Part shown: piece by piece, positions 41,634 to 49,797 of the stretch
How the letters are laid out: each line of letters starts with the position of its first letter
How positions within the stretch are numbered: position 1 is the stretch's first letter
DNA from: a virus
IMG/VR virus record: IMGVR_UViG_3300031772_004865
Location: 1 to 64,000 of that record
Direction: 5' to 3' (one strand)
Length of the DNA stretch: 64,000 nucleotides
Notes under the pieces: model-generated
Databases searched by the model: none
Told to the model about the DNA's origin: nothing
What the model saw: the letters and a program-made list of their open reading frames with translations, nothing else
Translations under genes and position numbers: made by a program

Positions 41634-41914
41634 TTCTCCTCCAAATCTTGTTCATAACTTTTTTTCGCTAATGGATTTTCGCAGTCTTCTTCCTTCCCAA
41701 AACAATTACATTTATCCTGCAAGCATCTACAAATTCCTTCATTATGGTATTCATAATAATAAGGACAAGGAAATAAATCCCATTCATATCCACAAAAATG
41801 CAATTCAAAACAAAATACCTTTTTCTCAATAATTAAATAATCACAGGAGTCTATATTTATCCATTTCTTACAATTATTACAATAAAATTGGTTTTTAGAT
41901 TGATTTAAAATCAT
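41630..41914 (-). CDS. Cysteine-rich small protein
   Basis: A 94-residue protein with about thirteen cysteines (YCNNCKKW, CFELHFCGYEW, CRCLQDKCNCFG). The arrangement suggests two metal sites. No family recognised. Four-base overlap with the HNH gene upstream. Confidence 0.5.
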   Translation of the reverse strand: MILNQSKNQFYCNNCKKWINIDSCDYLIIEKKVFCFELHFCGYEWDLFPCPYYYEYHNEGICRCLQDKCNCFGKEEDCENPLAKKSYEQDLEEK

Positions 41915-42186
41915 TTATTCCCCTTTTTCCGATTACATAAACGATGAGTAAACTGTAAGTTATTTAAATTATAGTTTCCACCTTTACTTTTAGGTATTAT
42001 ATGGTCAATATTTCTTCTTTTACCTAAAAAAGAATTACATAGAGGACAGAAATTTAACTTTTTATTATTTATTTCATACCAAAGTATAAGGCACTTTTTC
42101 AAAGTAATTATTCCTTTACTATAACCAAATTCAAGTGCTTTTCTTATAATTCTTTTATTATATTTTTCTATTAATTTATTTAACAT
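41911..42186 (-). CDS. Small HNH nuclease
   Basis: A 91-residue protein that is little more than an HNH domain: CPLCNSFLGKRRNIDHIIPKSKGGNYNLNNLQFTHRLCNRKKG, with CxxC, DH and LCN landmarks. No ribbon array. Such minimal HNH proteins can be mobile nickases or packaging-associated nucleases; its position away from terminase favours a mobile gene. Confidence 0.75.
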   Translation of the reverse strand: MLNKLIEKYNKRIIRKALEFGYSKGIITLKKCLILWYEINNKKLNFCPLCNSFLGKRRNIDHIIPKSKGGNYNLNNLQFTHRLCNRKKGNK

Positions 42187-42187
42187 T

Positions 42188-42349
42188 TTATTCCTTTTCT
42201 GCAAATAATTTTACTTGTTTCCAAATAATATTTGCTATCTCTTTTTTCTTAAAAGTATTACCTAAATCAATATGTAATAAATTAGCATAATCTTTTAATT
42301 GCGAAGTAGTCATTTCAAAATAAATGAGTTCTTTTGTTAATTTTTTCAT
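42188..42349 (-). CDS. Small SAP/Rho-N-like protein
   Basis: A 53-residue protein: MTTSQLKDYANLLHIDLGNTFKKKEIANIIWK has the helix-extended-helix pattern of SAP/LEM/Rho-N-like nucleic-acid-binding domains. GGGAGGAATAAA precedes this ATG; a longer frame upstream overlaps another gene. Possible DNA-binding protein. Confidence 0.5.
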   Translation of the reverse strand: MKKLTKELIYFEMTTSQLKDYANLLHIDLGNTFKKKEIANIIWKQVKLFAEKE

Positions 42350-42350
42350 T

Positions 42351-42515
42351 TTATTCCTCCCGATAACTTTGTATGCACTTATTACAAGTAAATGCTTTAT
42401 AATCAATTTCGGGGTCATCTCGCCATCTCAATGCTCTTCCTAAAAAGAATAATTTATACTTTCCACACATTATACAATATCTTAATCCGATTAGGGTAAG
42501 TAATTTATTTTTCAT
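42351..42515 (-). CDS. Small zinc-ribbon protein
   Basis: A 54-residue protein with YCIMCGKY and FTCNKCIQS, a zinc-ribbon pair separated by an aromatic/basic loop. Its GGGAGG end supplies the next ribosome site. Function unknown. Confidence 0.55.
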   Translation of the reverse strand: MKNKLLTLIGLRYCIMCGKYKLFFLGRALRWRDDPEIDYKAFTCNKCIQSYREE

Positions 42516-42525
42516 CTTTTATCTC

Positions 42526-43350
42526 CTATCCTACCAGTTTTTTGTAATTTTCTTTAATAGTTTTTTCATCTGGATTAATATAAATCATTGTGGTGGTTAA
42601 ACTTGCGTGCCCAAGCAATTTACTTACCGTATTAATATCTACTCCTTTATTATAAATTAAATTACGGGCGAAGGAATGTCTTATTAAATGACTGTAAATA
42701 TTTTTTCCTAAATATTTCTTTAATAATTTCATAATATAATGCACTTTTCCCAAGGTCAAATTAAAAGCATTTATTCCTTCTTCATTCTCACTAATAAAAT
42801 AATCTTGTATTTCTTTTTTGACTTTTTCTGGATAACAAATTATTCGTTCTTTATCCCCTTTCCCATAAAGTTTAGCTGAATTTTCCTCTAAATTAAAACT
42901 ACTTCTTTTAATAGTAAGTAATTCATTCTTCCTACAACCAGAATAATACATAAAATCTATTACTGCCCTTATCTTTGTCGGTGTCATTTTATTACTAAAA
43001 TAAGTAATTAAATATTTTTTTGCTTCTTCAATATCTTTTTCGGTTAAATACTCTGGTATCTTTTGTTCAGTTTTTATTAATTTAATTTTATACCACTCGT
43101 TTTGTTCTTTTGGAATTTGTAAAAAACCAGAATAATAACTTCTTCCTGCCAAAATAAATTGATTTCGGGATTTCAAAGAATACTTACTATTAGTTATAAA
43201 AAAATTAGTAATAACATCCTGCGATACTATTTCAATTTTCTGTTCTTCCATATAAGATAACCAAATTCTTATAATATTAAAATAATTTTTGCTCTGACCT
43301 CTTGCAGTAAGATAATCTAAATATTTATTTAATTGCTCTTGATTAGTCAT
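42526..43350 (-). CDS. Tyrosine recombinase / integrase
   Basis: A 274-residue XerD-like recombinase with all catalytic residues: R140 (SGCRKNE), K164 (YGKGDKER), H221 and R224 (HLIRHSFA), H248 (LLGHAS) and Y257 (MIYINP). An N-terminal SAM-like DNA-binding domain precedes. It cuts and rejoins DNA at specific sites. Whether it integrates the phage, resolves dimers or serves another inversion is not clear; no att-like repeat was spotted beside it. Confidence 0.87.
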   Translation of the reverse strand: MTNQEQLNKYLDYLTARGQSKNYFNIIRIWLSYMEEQKIEIVSQDVITNFFITNSKYSLKSRNQFILAGRSYYSGFLQIPKEQNEWYKIKLIKTEQKIPEYLTEKDIEEAKKYLITYFSNKMTPTKIRAVIDFMYYSGCRKNELLTIKRSSFNLEENSAKLYGKGDKERIICYPEKVKKEIQDYFISENEEGINAFNLTLGKVHYIMKLLKKYLGKNIYSHLIRHSFARNLIYNKGVDINTVSKLLGHASLTTTMIYINPDEKTIKENYKKLVG

Positions 43351-43744
43351 TTATACCTCTTTTTTCTATCATTTTTAAAGCGAATTTATCTGCTCTATTT
43401 TGAAAGTAATCATATTTATTTACAAAATTATTGGAGGTCATATATCCTTTAGTATAATCAATAGCGTGTCTTAATTCGTGCAATAATACAAAACTATAAA
43501 TTTGCCCCTTATTTTTAAAACTAAACTTTTCATTTCCCCAAGCAAGATGAATTAGTAATTCTTTAATTTTTTTAGTATTTATAAGATGATTTGAAATTTT
43601 GCTTTTTTTAAATAATGTTATTTTATTATTATCCAAATTAAATTTCCCATCGTCGTCTCCCAATTCCTGAATAACTAATTTAGTTTTTAATTTATATCTT
43701 TTCTTATAATACTTAAATAATTTCATTAAATTTTCTTTATTCAT
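43343..43744 (-). CDS. Small HExxH metallopeptidase-like protein
   Basis: A 133-residue basic protein with SFVLLHELRHAIDY, the HExxH zinc motif, and a later NRADKFALKMIEK that could supply the third ligand. The size and motif resemble SprT- or ImmA-like peptidases. ImmA proteins cleave phage repressors, which would be relevant given the integrase next to it and the Cro-like gene; this is speculative. Confidence 0.65.
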   Translation of the reverse strand: MNKENLMKLFKYYKKRYKLKTKLVIQELGDDDGKFNLDNNKITLFKKSKISNHLINTKKIKELLIHLAWGNEKFSFKNKGQIYSFVLLHELRHAIDYTKGYMTSNNFVNKYDYFQNRADKFALKMIEKRGIND

Positions 43745-43745
43745 T

Positions 43746-43964
43746 TTAGTCTCCTGACGGTATATCTTTTTCCGAAAGTCCTAAAATAATCATTAGTTCC
43801 CCAACATAAATTGCCATTGACAATACAAAGGTTCTCAAATATTGTGCATTGGTATCAGTATAATGTAAAATAAGAGTATTTAATAAGTGGTCTATTGATT
43901 CTACTACTTTATTAAAATCATCTAAATCTGAAATATGAATTGAAAGTGATTTTTTCCCTATCAT
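43746..43964 (-). CDS. Small hypothetical helical protein
   Basis: A 72-residue protein with two helices (FNKVVESIDHLLNTLILHY, LRTFVLSMAIYVGELMIILGL). Slightly hydrophobic; could be membrane-associated or an oligomerisation module. Unknown. Confidence 0.5.
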   Translation of the reverse strand: MIGKKSLSIHISDLDDFNKVVESIDHLLNTLILHYTDTNAQYLRTFVLSMAIYVGELMIILGLSEKDIPSGD

Positions 43965-43973
43965 TTTATTCTC

Positions 43974-44258
43974 CTAACAATTAACAAACCCATCTTCGTC
44001 CTTTTCCCCTTCAATCATATCCCTCAAATCATTTAATAACATCCTAACACTATCCAATTCCCCATAAGCCCCTAAAGTGCTTTTTTCATCACTTATTTGG
44101 TCGCAATCATCTCCACAATCTACGCATTTATGTTCAGGGTCTTTTTTAAATCCTAAAAATCCATAAACAAAAATTACTTCATTCTTATTAGAAGCACAAT
44201 AACGACGAATATTTTCGATAATATCTTTTAGTTCAGGACTTAAATTATTTTCTTCCAT
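43974..44258 (-). CDS. Hypothetical protein with a zinc knuckle
   Basis: A 94-residue acidic protein with CVDCGDDC in the middle and a helical C-terminus. The cysteines could bind zinc. It overlaps the HNH gene upstream by 14 bases. Confidence 0.5.
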   Translation of the reverse strand: MEENNLSPELKDIIENIRRYCASNKNEVIFVYGFLGFKKDPEHKCVDCGDDCDQISDEKSTLGAYGELDSVRMLLNDLRDMIEGEKDEDGFVNC

Positions 44259-44844
44259 TATTTACCTCCTGTAATAAAATTTTAAATATTTTAGTTTTAA
44301 ATTTATCTTTTGTTTTACCCACGTTATGAATATAAGAATGACAATTTCTACATAATGTTATTAAATTCTTAATTTCAAAAATTAATTGCCAATATCTGTT
44401 CTTATCTTTAATATGATGAACAATTAATCCTTTATTTTTACCGCATAATTGACATTCATAATTGTCTCTTTCTAATACTTTTTCTCTTACTTTTTGATAT
44501 TTGCCACTACAAAGAATAGAGGAATAATTATGTAAAACTAAATATCTTTCTGTAAATTTACTTTTACGAGGATTTTTCAAAACCGATTTTCTAATCTTAT
44601 CTTTTAAATTATTGGACATTTTAATTCCACTACGAGGATTTCCTTTTCCTTTATATTTTTTACTTCGTTCTTTAAGATTACAGTTATAACATCTTTTGTT
44701 TCCTAAATGAATTTCTTTACCACAGTTGATACAATATTTGTGTTTTTTATTTTGATGTATTAAATCCATATAACAATTCCAACACATTTTATATTTAGAT
44801 TTTGTTAATAATTTTTTACAGTATTTACAATATGATTTATTCAT
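44245..44844 (-). CDS. HNH homing endonuclease with zinc-ribbon array
   Basis: A 199-residue protein: ribbons CKYCKKLLTKSKYKMCWNC and CINCGKEIHLGNKRCYNC, a KGNPRSGIKMS linker, and HNH core CQLCGKNKGLIVHHIKDKNRYW...LITLCRNCH. Related to the genes at 29489, 38224 and 61369 but with a shorter array. It overlaps RuvB by eight bases. Confidence 0.8.
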   Translation of the reverse strand: MNKSYCKYCKKLLTKSKYKMCWNCYMDLIHQNKKHKYCINCGKEIHLGNKRCYNCNLKERSKKYKGKGNPRSGIKMSNNLKDKIRKSVLKNPRKSKFTERYLVLHNYSSILCSGKYQKVREKVLERDNYECQLCGKNKGLIVHHIKDKNRYWQLIFEIKNLITLCRNCHSYIHNVGKTKDKFKTKIFKILLQEVNNGRK

Positions 44845-45856
44845 TAATCTCCCTTAACAATAATTTCCCTTTTTCTGTAATTAATCTTCCTCTTGCTAAC
44901 CTACTTAAATATCCTTCAGAAATTAAAAAACTTTCCTGTAATGTTTGAAAATCTTGTTTAGTTTGTTGAGTTATTATAGCCAAAACTTCGACCCCCACAG
45001 GTTTATTTATTTCTGCCAAATGTTTCAATACAATTATATCATCTGTCGTAAGGGAATTTTTTACAATTCTATGGGCTTGTAAAACCTGATTGATATTTTT
45101 ACATACCATATAATCGTCGAATAAAGAAATAGAATTTCTTGGATTAAATCTGGTATTAACAGAAAGAATATCATAAATTTCTTCGGGAACATCTGCCTTA
45201 TAAGTTTGAGAATTATATTGTTTTAAAATTAATTTTATATCTTCTTTTTGATAATGCTCTAAATTTATTTGGCAACCACATCTATCTACCAAAGGACTGA
45301 ATTTCTTTTGAAGTGTATTTTTTTCTGTCGTTGCGCCTACAAAAATAAACGCCCTAACTTTAATATCTCCTAAAGGTAAAAGATAATCTTCCAATAAAGG
45401 ATACATAAATTCTGCCATTTCTTTTGGTAAAGAATGAATTTCATCAATAAATAAAATATGGTTTCCCCCTTCCTCATTTTCAATAAGAAAATCTTTTAAA
45501 TTTTCCATAGTAAAACTTCCACCAATATAAGTATGAATTTTAAAATCCAAATGATTAGCAAGTATATAAGCAAGGGTTGACTTACCTGTGCCTTGAGTTC
45601 CAGAAATAATAAAATGGACAAATTTTGTGGTCATTATCTTTTGAAGATTTAATCTTACCAATTCCTTTGCCCTATCTTGACCTATGTATTGTTCTAAATT
45701 TTGCGGTCTAAATTGATAGGTCATAGGTTTCACTTGATTAGAATGATAAATTTCCTTATCTTTTTCTTCTGATATAAGGTCTTTGTCGGTATCTTTTTTC
45801 TTCCCCCAAATCAAATCACCCATTCCAAAAATAAATGCTAATGCTTCGTCAAACAT
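44837..45856 (-). CDS. RuvB-like Holliday-junction branch-migration ATPase
   Basis: A 339-residue AAA+ protein. MTYQFRPQNLEQYIGQDRAKE is the RuvB entry, Walker A GTQGTGKST (86-94), Walker B ILFIDEIH, sensor GATTEKN, and a C-terminal winged helix ESFLISEGYLSRLARGRLIT resembling RuvB_C. RuvB drives branch migration with RuvA and hands over to RuvC. A RuvC-like gene is at 15592; no RuvA is seen, so it may use the host RuvA or act as a clamp-loader-like motor. The N-terminal 45 residues are extra. Confidence 0.82.
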   Translation of the reverse strand: MFDEALAFIFGMGDLIWGKKKDTDKDLISEEKDKEIYHSNQVKPMTYQFRPQNLEQYIGQDRAKELVRLNLQKIMTTKFVHFIISGTQGTGKSTLAYILANHLDFKIHTYIGGSFTMENLKDFLIENEEGGNHILFIDEIHSLPKEMAEFMYPLLEDYLLPLGDIKVRAFIFVGATTEKNTLQKKFSPLVDRCGCQINLEHYQKEDIKLILKQYNSQTYKADVPEEIYDILSVNTRFNPRNSISLFDDYMVCKNINQVLQAHRIVKNSLTTDDIIVLKHLAEINKPVGVEVLAIITQQTKQDFQTLQESFLISEGYLSRLARGRLITEKGKLLLREINE

Positions 45857-45873
45857 ATTATTTACTCCTTTTT

Positions 45874-45975
45874 TTATTTGATTATTTTTTGAAGCAAATC
45901 AATAATTATAGATAATTTAGAAGAAATTTCTATCAATCCTAATATAATCATTAACCAACCAATAAATTTTATCAT
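45874..45975 (-). CDS. Small membrane peptide
   Basis: A 33-residue frame, hydrophobic throughout (FIGWLMIILGLIEI) with an amphipathic end. AAAGGAG lies before the ATG. Possible membrane peptide. Confidence 0.4.
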   Translation of the reverse strand: MIKFIGWLMIILGLIEISSKLSIIIDLLQKIIK

Positions 45976-45988
45976 TTCATCTCCTTTA

Positions 45989-46117
45989 TTAAATTCTATA
46001 TTTTTTTATAACTTCTTGAATTTCTTTTTCTAATTTAGATTTATCTTCATAACTTATTATAAATTTTTCATTTAATTCTATTTCTGCTTCAAAATAGTCT
46101 AATCTTTTTATTTTCAT
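45989..46117 (-). CDS. Small hypothetical protein
   Basis: A 42-residue charged protein. AAGGAGATAAA precedes the ATG. No motif. Confidence 0.4.
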   Translation of the reverse strand: MKIKRLDYFEAEIELNEKFIISYEDKSKLEKEIQEVIKKYRI

Positions 46118-46126
46118 TTTATCTCC

Positions 46127-46327
46127 TTATGGCATTTGTGGTTGTTTTTCATAATCATAAATTAAACATTTTTGTTCGTCATTAACTTTATAACCTACAT
46201 CATAATCACTCATTCTTACCCAAATATCCCTGTTCTTATATCTTATTGATATTACTTTTATATCTTTAATAAATGTAACATTAAAATCCCCAAATTTTTT
46301 TCTTATTATCATTCTATCTTTTTTCAT
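46127..46327 (-). CDS. Small basic hypothetical protein
   Basis: A 66-residue beta-rich protein (GDFNVTFIKDIKVISIRY) with a basic first half. It overlaps the upstream gene by 14 bases. Unknown. Confidence 0.45.
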   Translation of the reverse strand: MKKDRMIIRKKFGDFNVTFIKDIKVISIRYKNRDIWVRMSDYDVGYKVNDEQKCLIYDYEKQPQMP

Positions 46328-46586
46328 AATCTTCTCCTTTTAGCTCTATAAATATATCTTTTTTAATTTCTATGGGTATTCCACGATAATTATTTTTTGT
46401 ATTATACCACGAATTATCCATAATCGGCTCAAGTTCCAATTCAGTAAATAATTTATCTTTTGTTTCTTTATTCATCAGGATTAGGTTAGGGTAATTATTA
46501 TTTTTTTGATAATAACCATTTATTTGACTATCCAAACAATCTAACATAGTTCCCATACCTTTGTTTCCTGCCTTAATTTTGGTCAT
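46314..46586 (-). CDS. Hypothetical protein
   Basis: A 90-residue alpha-beta protein with YPNLILMNKETKDKLF and YRGIPIEIKKDI. The pattern (a strand, MxxET, a helix, then a GIPI strand) resembles a small phage protein family seen near DNA genes, but I cannot name it. Confidence 0.5.
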   Translation of the reverse strand: MTKIKAGNKGMGTMLDCLDSQINGYYQKNNNYPNLILMNKETKDKLFTELELEPIMDNSWYNTKNNYRGIPIEIKKDIFIELKGEDYEKR

Positions 46587-46673
46587 TGTAGCCTTTTCCT
46601 TGCCTTTATCTTATAAAGGGGGTAATAATCTCTTATTTTACTTAATTTAGCCCAAATTACCCTACTTATTACC
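46587..46673. other. Short non-coding gap with repeats
   Basis: No gene is visible. On the minus strand the direct repeat AGTAGGGTAAT occurs twice, and GGGTAAT pairs with a distant ATTACCC. These could be protein-binding sites or a leader structure for the downstream genes; nothing else is supported. Confidence 0.3.
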
Positions 46674-46841
46674 CTACTTTGCTTTTCTTAATTGACTTGC
46701 TTGATAACATTCCTTTTCGTTTCCATATTCATCTATCAACAAATAATAAGTCATTTTTGGTAAAACTTCTACTTTTTTAACAAAATAAACTTTATCACTT
46801 CCTAAAAAATTAACTTTCTCTCCTTTAATATATCTACTCAT
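46674..46841 (-). CDS. Small hypothetical protein
   Basis: A 55-residue protein with a beta-rich, lysine-rich composition. GGAGATGAA lies upstream of its ATG. It abuts the repeat gap downstream. No motif. Confidence 0.45.
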   Translation of the reverse strand: MSRYIKGEKVNFLGSDKVYFVKKVEVLPKMTYYLLIDEYGNEKECYQASQLRKAK

Positions 46842-47440
46842 TTCATCTCCAATAATTTTACTCTATCATCTATTAATTGTAAAAATTTCTTTTTATTTTT
46901 AGTAAATCTTTCTATTTTTAAAATTAAATATTCTAATTTTCTTTGAAAACCTTTAAAAAAATCTTCTCGTTCTTGTGTCCAATCAATTACAGTATATTTA
47001 TCATTAATATAAAAATTATTTTCATTTTCGTATGTGTAGTTTTTTTCACCATTAATATCTGTTTCATATCCAATAGTCCATTCTAATCCTAAAGCAGTTC
47101 CCTCTGTAAAACTAATGTCCTCTTTTCTAAATATACATTTATTTCCCATTTTATCAAATATATAACAAGTAGATTGAAAATTATATACAATTACTTTTCT
47201 TATTTTGCTAATTCTTTCCTTATAATCTTCTAATTTCTTTTTAAATGCCCTTTCTACTTCATCTAAAGTTTTTGCAAATACTTGTTCTTCTCTATAAAAT
47301 TTTGCTATTCTTTCAGGTAAATCTATGGTAAATACCCCATTTTTTGCAGATACTTTAATTATTTTAGTAAAATAACCAAATTTATCTCCACTTTCCTTTA
47401 ATTCCTTTCCCAAATAAATGTTCTCTTTTTTAACTATCAT
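46838..47440 (-). CDS. Hypothetical protein
   Basis: A 200-residue charged protein with beta-rich and helical parts (WTQEREDFFKGFQRKLEYLI...). AAAAGGAGATACA precedes the ATG. It is the first gene after the terminator at 47460-47504. No recognised domain. Confidence 0.6.
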   Translation of the reverse strand: MIVKKENIYLGKELKESGDKFGYFTKIIKVSAKNGVFTIDLPERIAKFYREEQVFAKTLDEVERAFKKKLEDYKERISKIRKVIVYNFQSTCYIFDKMGNKCIFRKEDISFTEGTALGLEWTIGYETDINGEKNYTYENENNFYINDKYTVIDWTQEREDFFKGFQRKLEYLILKIERFTKNKKKFLQLIDDRVKLLEMK

Positions 47441-47459
47441 TGTATCTCCTTTTATTCAA

Positions 47460-47504
47460 ATAAAAAACCCGACTACCTATCATTGAGCCGATAGATAATC
47501 GGGT
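47460..47504 (-). terminator. Rho-independent terminator
   Basis: On the minus strand ACCCGA (47499-47504) pairs with TCGGGT (47467-47472), and inside it CTATC pairs with GATAG, followed by a TTTTTT tract (47461-47466). It ends the 58-47.5 kb transcription block before the 46838-47440 gene. Confidence 0.8.
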
Positions 47505-47584
47505 AAATGAATTTCTTAAATCTGCGCCCTAATGAGTTCTCTTTTTTAGTTCAGAGAAGTAATTAAGGACTTTATTTAATTATT

Positions 47585-47830
47585 TTATTCTTTTAATGTA
47601 ACTTCTTCTAATTGAAATTTTTGTTTTAGTAAAACTTTATGCCAAACTACTTTTACTTCTGCAACTTGTTTAGTATTTGAATGATAAGGATAATATCCTT
47701 TTTCATCAAAAGCAACATAACCATAACCTAAACAAGAAGGACAATTCAAATCTGCGGTATCTGTTTTTACTATTCCGCTTCCTTCACAGTCAGGACAAAC
47801 ATCAAAATCAATTAACTTTTTAATATTCAT
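47585..47830 (-). CDS. DnaJ-type zinc-finger small protein
   Basis: An 81-residue protein with VCPDCEGSGIV and NCPSCLGYGY, two CxxCxGxG knuckles forming one zinc site, then a basic beta tail. The type is found in DnaJ and phage accessory proteins. A related protein is at 28581-28763. Confidence 0.6.
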   Translation of the reverse strand: MNIKKLIDFDVCPDCEGSGIVKTDTADLNCPSCLGYGYVAFDEKGYYPYHSNTKQVAEVKVVWHKVLLKQKFQLEEVTLKE

Positions 47831-47847
47831 TTTTTCATCTCCTTTTC

Positions 47848-48009
47848 TTAATCAATAATATACGCCTTATAATCAATATGTTCTTTAGCGTATTCTAATT
47901 CTTTTTGAGTTAATTCACAATCGTTAAGCATATCAAACCACGAATAAATCTCAAATTGGCAATCCAATGCTTTTGCTACTTTGTTTAATACATAATCTTT
48001 ATCTACCAT
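47848..48009 (-). CDS. Small hypothetical acidic protein
   Basis: A 53-residue helical acidic protein. AAAGGAGAGTAAA precedes the ATG. No motif. Confidence 0.5.
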   Translation of the reverse strand: MVDKDYVLNKVAKALDCQFEIYSWFDMLNDCELTQKELEYAKEHIDYKAYIID

Positions 48010-48023
48010 TTTACTCTCCTTTA

Positions 48024-48251
48024 TTATTCTACTTCTATTCGTTTTCCACTTTTATCATCAATCATATAAAGTTTATCACTTGACATTAAATTACTTTGTG
48101 TTTTATAATCAATTCTTCTTACATAACAGGTATTACATTCTGAACAATGATAAGAAATATTATACCACTCTCCTCTATCATCTACATCATCTTCTATGAG
48201 AGTTACACAACCATTTTTCTCGTAACATTTTTCATTATGACAATTAAACAT
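48024..48251 (-). CDS. Small zinc-ribbon protein
   Basis: A 75-residue protein with NCHNEKCYEKNGC and HCSECNTCYV, a cysteine-rich ribbon. Function unknown. Confidence 0.55.
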   Translation of the reverse strand: MFNCHNEKCYEKNGCVTLIEDDVDDRGEWYNISYHCSECNTCYVRRIDYKTQSNLMSSDKLYMIDDKSGKRIEVE

Positions 48252-48252
48252 C

Positions 48253-48558
48253 TTACTCTCCTTTTTCTAATTTCTCAACTGCTTTTTCTATTCCTTTTAG
48301 GTGTCTTTTTAATTCAATTAGTATATCTTTTCTTATATCAAAATCTTCTCTAATAATACTTAAATCTAATTTATGTATTCTCCAAGTGCTACCATTATTA
48401 TCTTTTTCTTTTAGTTCTACATCAAATTCATTATCTTCTGCTGTATAAGGCACAAATAAATATAATTCTGTTTTATCCTCTGATAAAAAATAATCTGTCG
48501 TTCCTATTTGCCAAAAGGTTCTATCGCCCTCATAAGTTTCTCTTTTAAATAATTTCAT
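48253..48558 (-). CDS. Hypothetical protein
   Basis: A 101-residue protein with a beta-rich first half and a coiled-coil end (LIELKRHLKGIEKAVEKLEKGE). No family recognised. Confidence 0.5.
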   Translation of the reverse strand: MKLFKRETYEGDRTFWQIGTTDYFLSEDKTELYLFVPYTAEDNEFDVELKEKDNNGSTWRIHKLDLSIIREDFDIRKDILIELKRHLKGIEKAVEKLEKGE

Positions 48559-48572
48559 TTTAAGTTCCTTTC

Positions 48573-48737
48573 TTATTTACCTAATACAAAATTTCTATAT
48601 TCTTCTCTTGTTTTAAATTGAGGAATTTTTGCCCAATTACTCCCATTATTACACATTAAACAAACATAGGTAATAACTTTAGTATTGTAGTTTTTACAAG
48701 TAATACAACCTTTTTTTAATTCTAATACTTTTTTCAT
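48573..48737 (-). CDS. Small zinc-ribbon protein
   Basis: A 54-residue protein with GCITCKNY and YVCLMCNNG, a ribbon pair. Basic. Function unknown. Confidence 0.5.
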   Translation of the reverse strand: MKKVLELKKGCITCKNYNTKVITYVCLMCNNGSNWAKIPQFKTREEYRNFVLGK

Positions 48738-48929
48738 TTATAATTCCTTTCTTGTTATACTAATTCCCATAATTTTTGCGTCTTGTAATGCGTCTTTTAT
48801 TGTTCTATATCCTTGCTGTGATAATAATATAAAACTATTATGATATATCATTTTTTTATAATCAAATATCCTATAATCTTTATCACATTTACAACAACCA
48901 TTTTCAAGAATTATGCCTGTTTTTTTCAT
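48738..48929 (-). CDS. Small hypothetical protein with CCxC
   Basis: A 63-residue protein starting MKKTGIILENGCCKCDKDY, with no other motif. A longer frame upstream overlaps the neighbouring gene and has no good ribosome site. Unknown. Confidence 0.45.
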   Translation of the reverse strand: MKKTGIILENGCCKCDKDYRIFDYKKMIYHNSFILLSQQGYRTIKDALQDAKIMGISITRKEL

Positions 48930-48930
48930 T

Positions 48931-49092
48931 TTAATTTCTTTCAAATTCTGTAAAATTACAATCGTCATATTTATCTTTTAAAAAACTTAACACATCATCT
49001 CTATCTGGTATATTCATAAACATAGCAATAACACTACCATTACAAACAATACCATAAATTAAATCATCTTCATTAAAATTTATTTTTTTCAT
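48931..49092 (-). CDS. Small acidic protein
   Basis: A 53-residue acidic protein with a helical end (RDDVLSFLKDKYDD). It overlaps the upstream gene by four bases. Unknown. Confidence 0.45.
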   Translation of the reverse strand: MKKINFNEDDLIYGIVCNGSVIAMFMNIPDRDDVLSFLKDKYDDCNFTEFERN

Positions 49093-49388
49093 TTTACTTT
49101 AAATCCTCTTTTTTCTAAAATCTCACGATAAATTCTATAACACGCTTGGTTCTTATGTCTTTCTATTAATTCTATACAACCCTCTAAACCCAATTTCTGT
49201 ATCCATTCATTTAAGTAATTTTCTGCTTTTTTATAAATATCAAATTTAACTACTTCATCTAAATTCCTCACTTCCATTTTATAACTACATAAAAAGCAAT
49301 TCCTATACATTTCAGGTTCTTGTATAAGATTTATTTCTTCCACTTCAATTACTTCTCCACAATGTCGGCACTCTAATTTTATAAGCAT
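49089..49388 (-). CDS. Zinc-ribbon protein with helical tail
   Basis: A 99-residue protein: ECRHCGEVIEV and CFLCSYK at the start form a zinc ribbon, then a helical domain (KAENYLNEWIQKLGLEGCIELIERH). Function unknown. Confidence 0.55.
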   Translation of the reverse strand: MLIKLECRHCGEVIEVEEINLIQEPEMYRNCFLCSYKMEVRNLDEVVKFDIYKKAENYLNEWIQKLGLEGCIELIERHKNQACYRIYREILEKRGFKVK

Positions 49389-49389
49389 T

Positions 49390-49626
49390 TTAATTTCTTT
49401 TTAATACTGCTATTATATCCCCTTTATAATTTCCTGTATTTTTCGCATTATGCTTTACATAAATATCTCTATAACCTTGTCCAAATTGATTTACCATAGA
49501 TAATACTTTAACATTTTCTTGTCCATAAAATAATAGATAACATCTAATCGCTTTATATTCATCATAAGCATTATCGCTATTTCTATATCTTTCTTTAAAA
49601 TCATATCCTTTAATTTTTCTTGCCAT
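49390..49626 (-). CDS. Small hypothetical protein
   Basis: A 78-residue basic protein rich in Tyr and Lys, without cysteine pairs. Unknown. Confidence 0.5.
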   Translation of the reverse strand: MARKIKGYDFKERYRNSDNAYDEYKAIRCYLLFYGQENVKVLSMVNQFGQGYRDIYVKHNAKNTGNYKGDIIAVLKRN

Positions 49627-49628
49627 TT

Positions 49629-49784
49629 TTATTCCTCTCTTAAAGTTAATTCTCTTTCTATTTCTAATAATTCCAATAAAGCCCGATGTTTTTCTTTTGG
49701 TAAATAATCTAAAATTATTTTTCCTATCTTTTCGTGCATTTTCATTAAATAATTTGTATTTACTTTATTATAAATTCTTCTCAT
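49629..49784 (-). CDS. Small helical protein
   Basis: A 51-residue helical protein. TAAAGGAGAAAAA precedes this ATG, deciding against a longer frame. Unknown. Confidence 0.45.
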   Translation of the reverse strand: MRRIYNKVNTNYLMKMHEKIGKIILDYLPKEKHRALLELLEIERELTLREE

Positions 49785-49797
49785 TTTTTCTCCTTTA

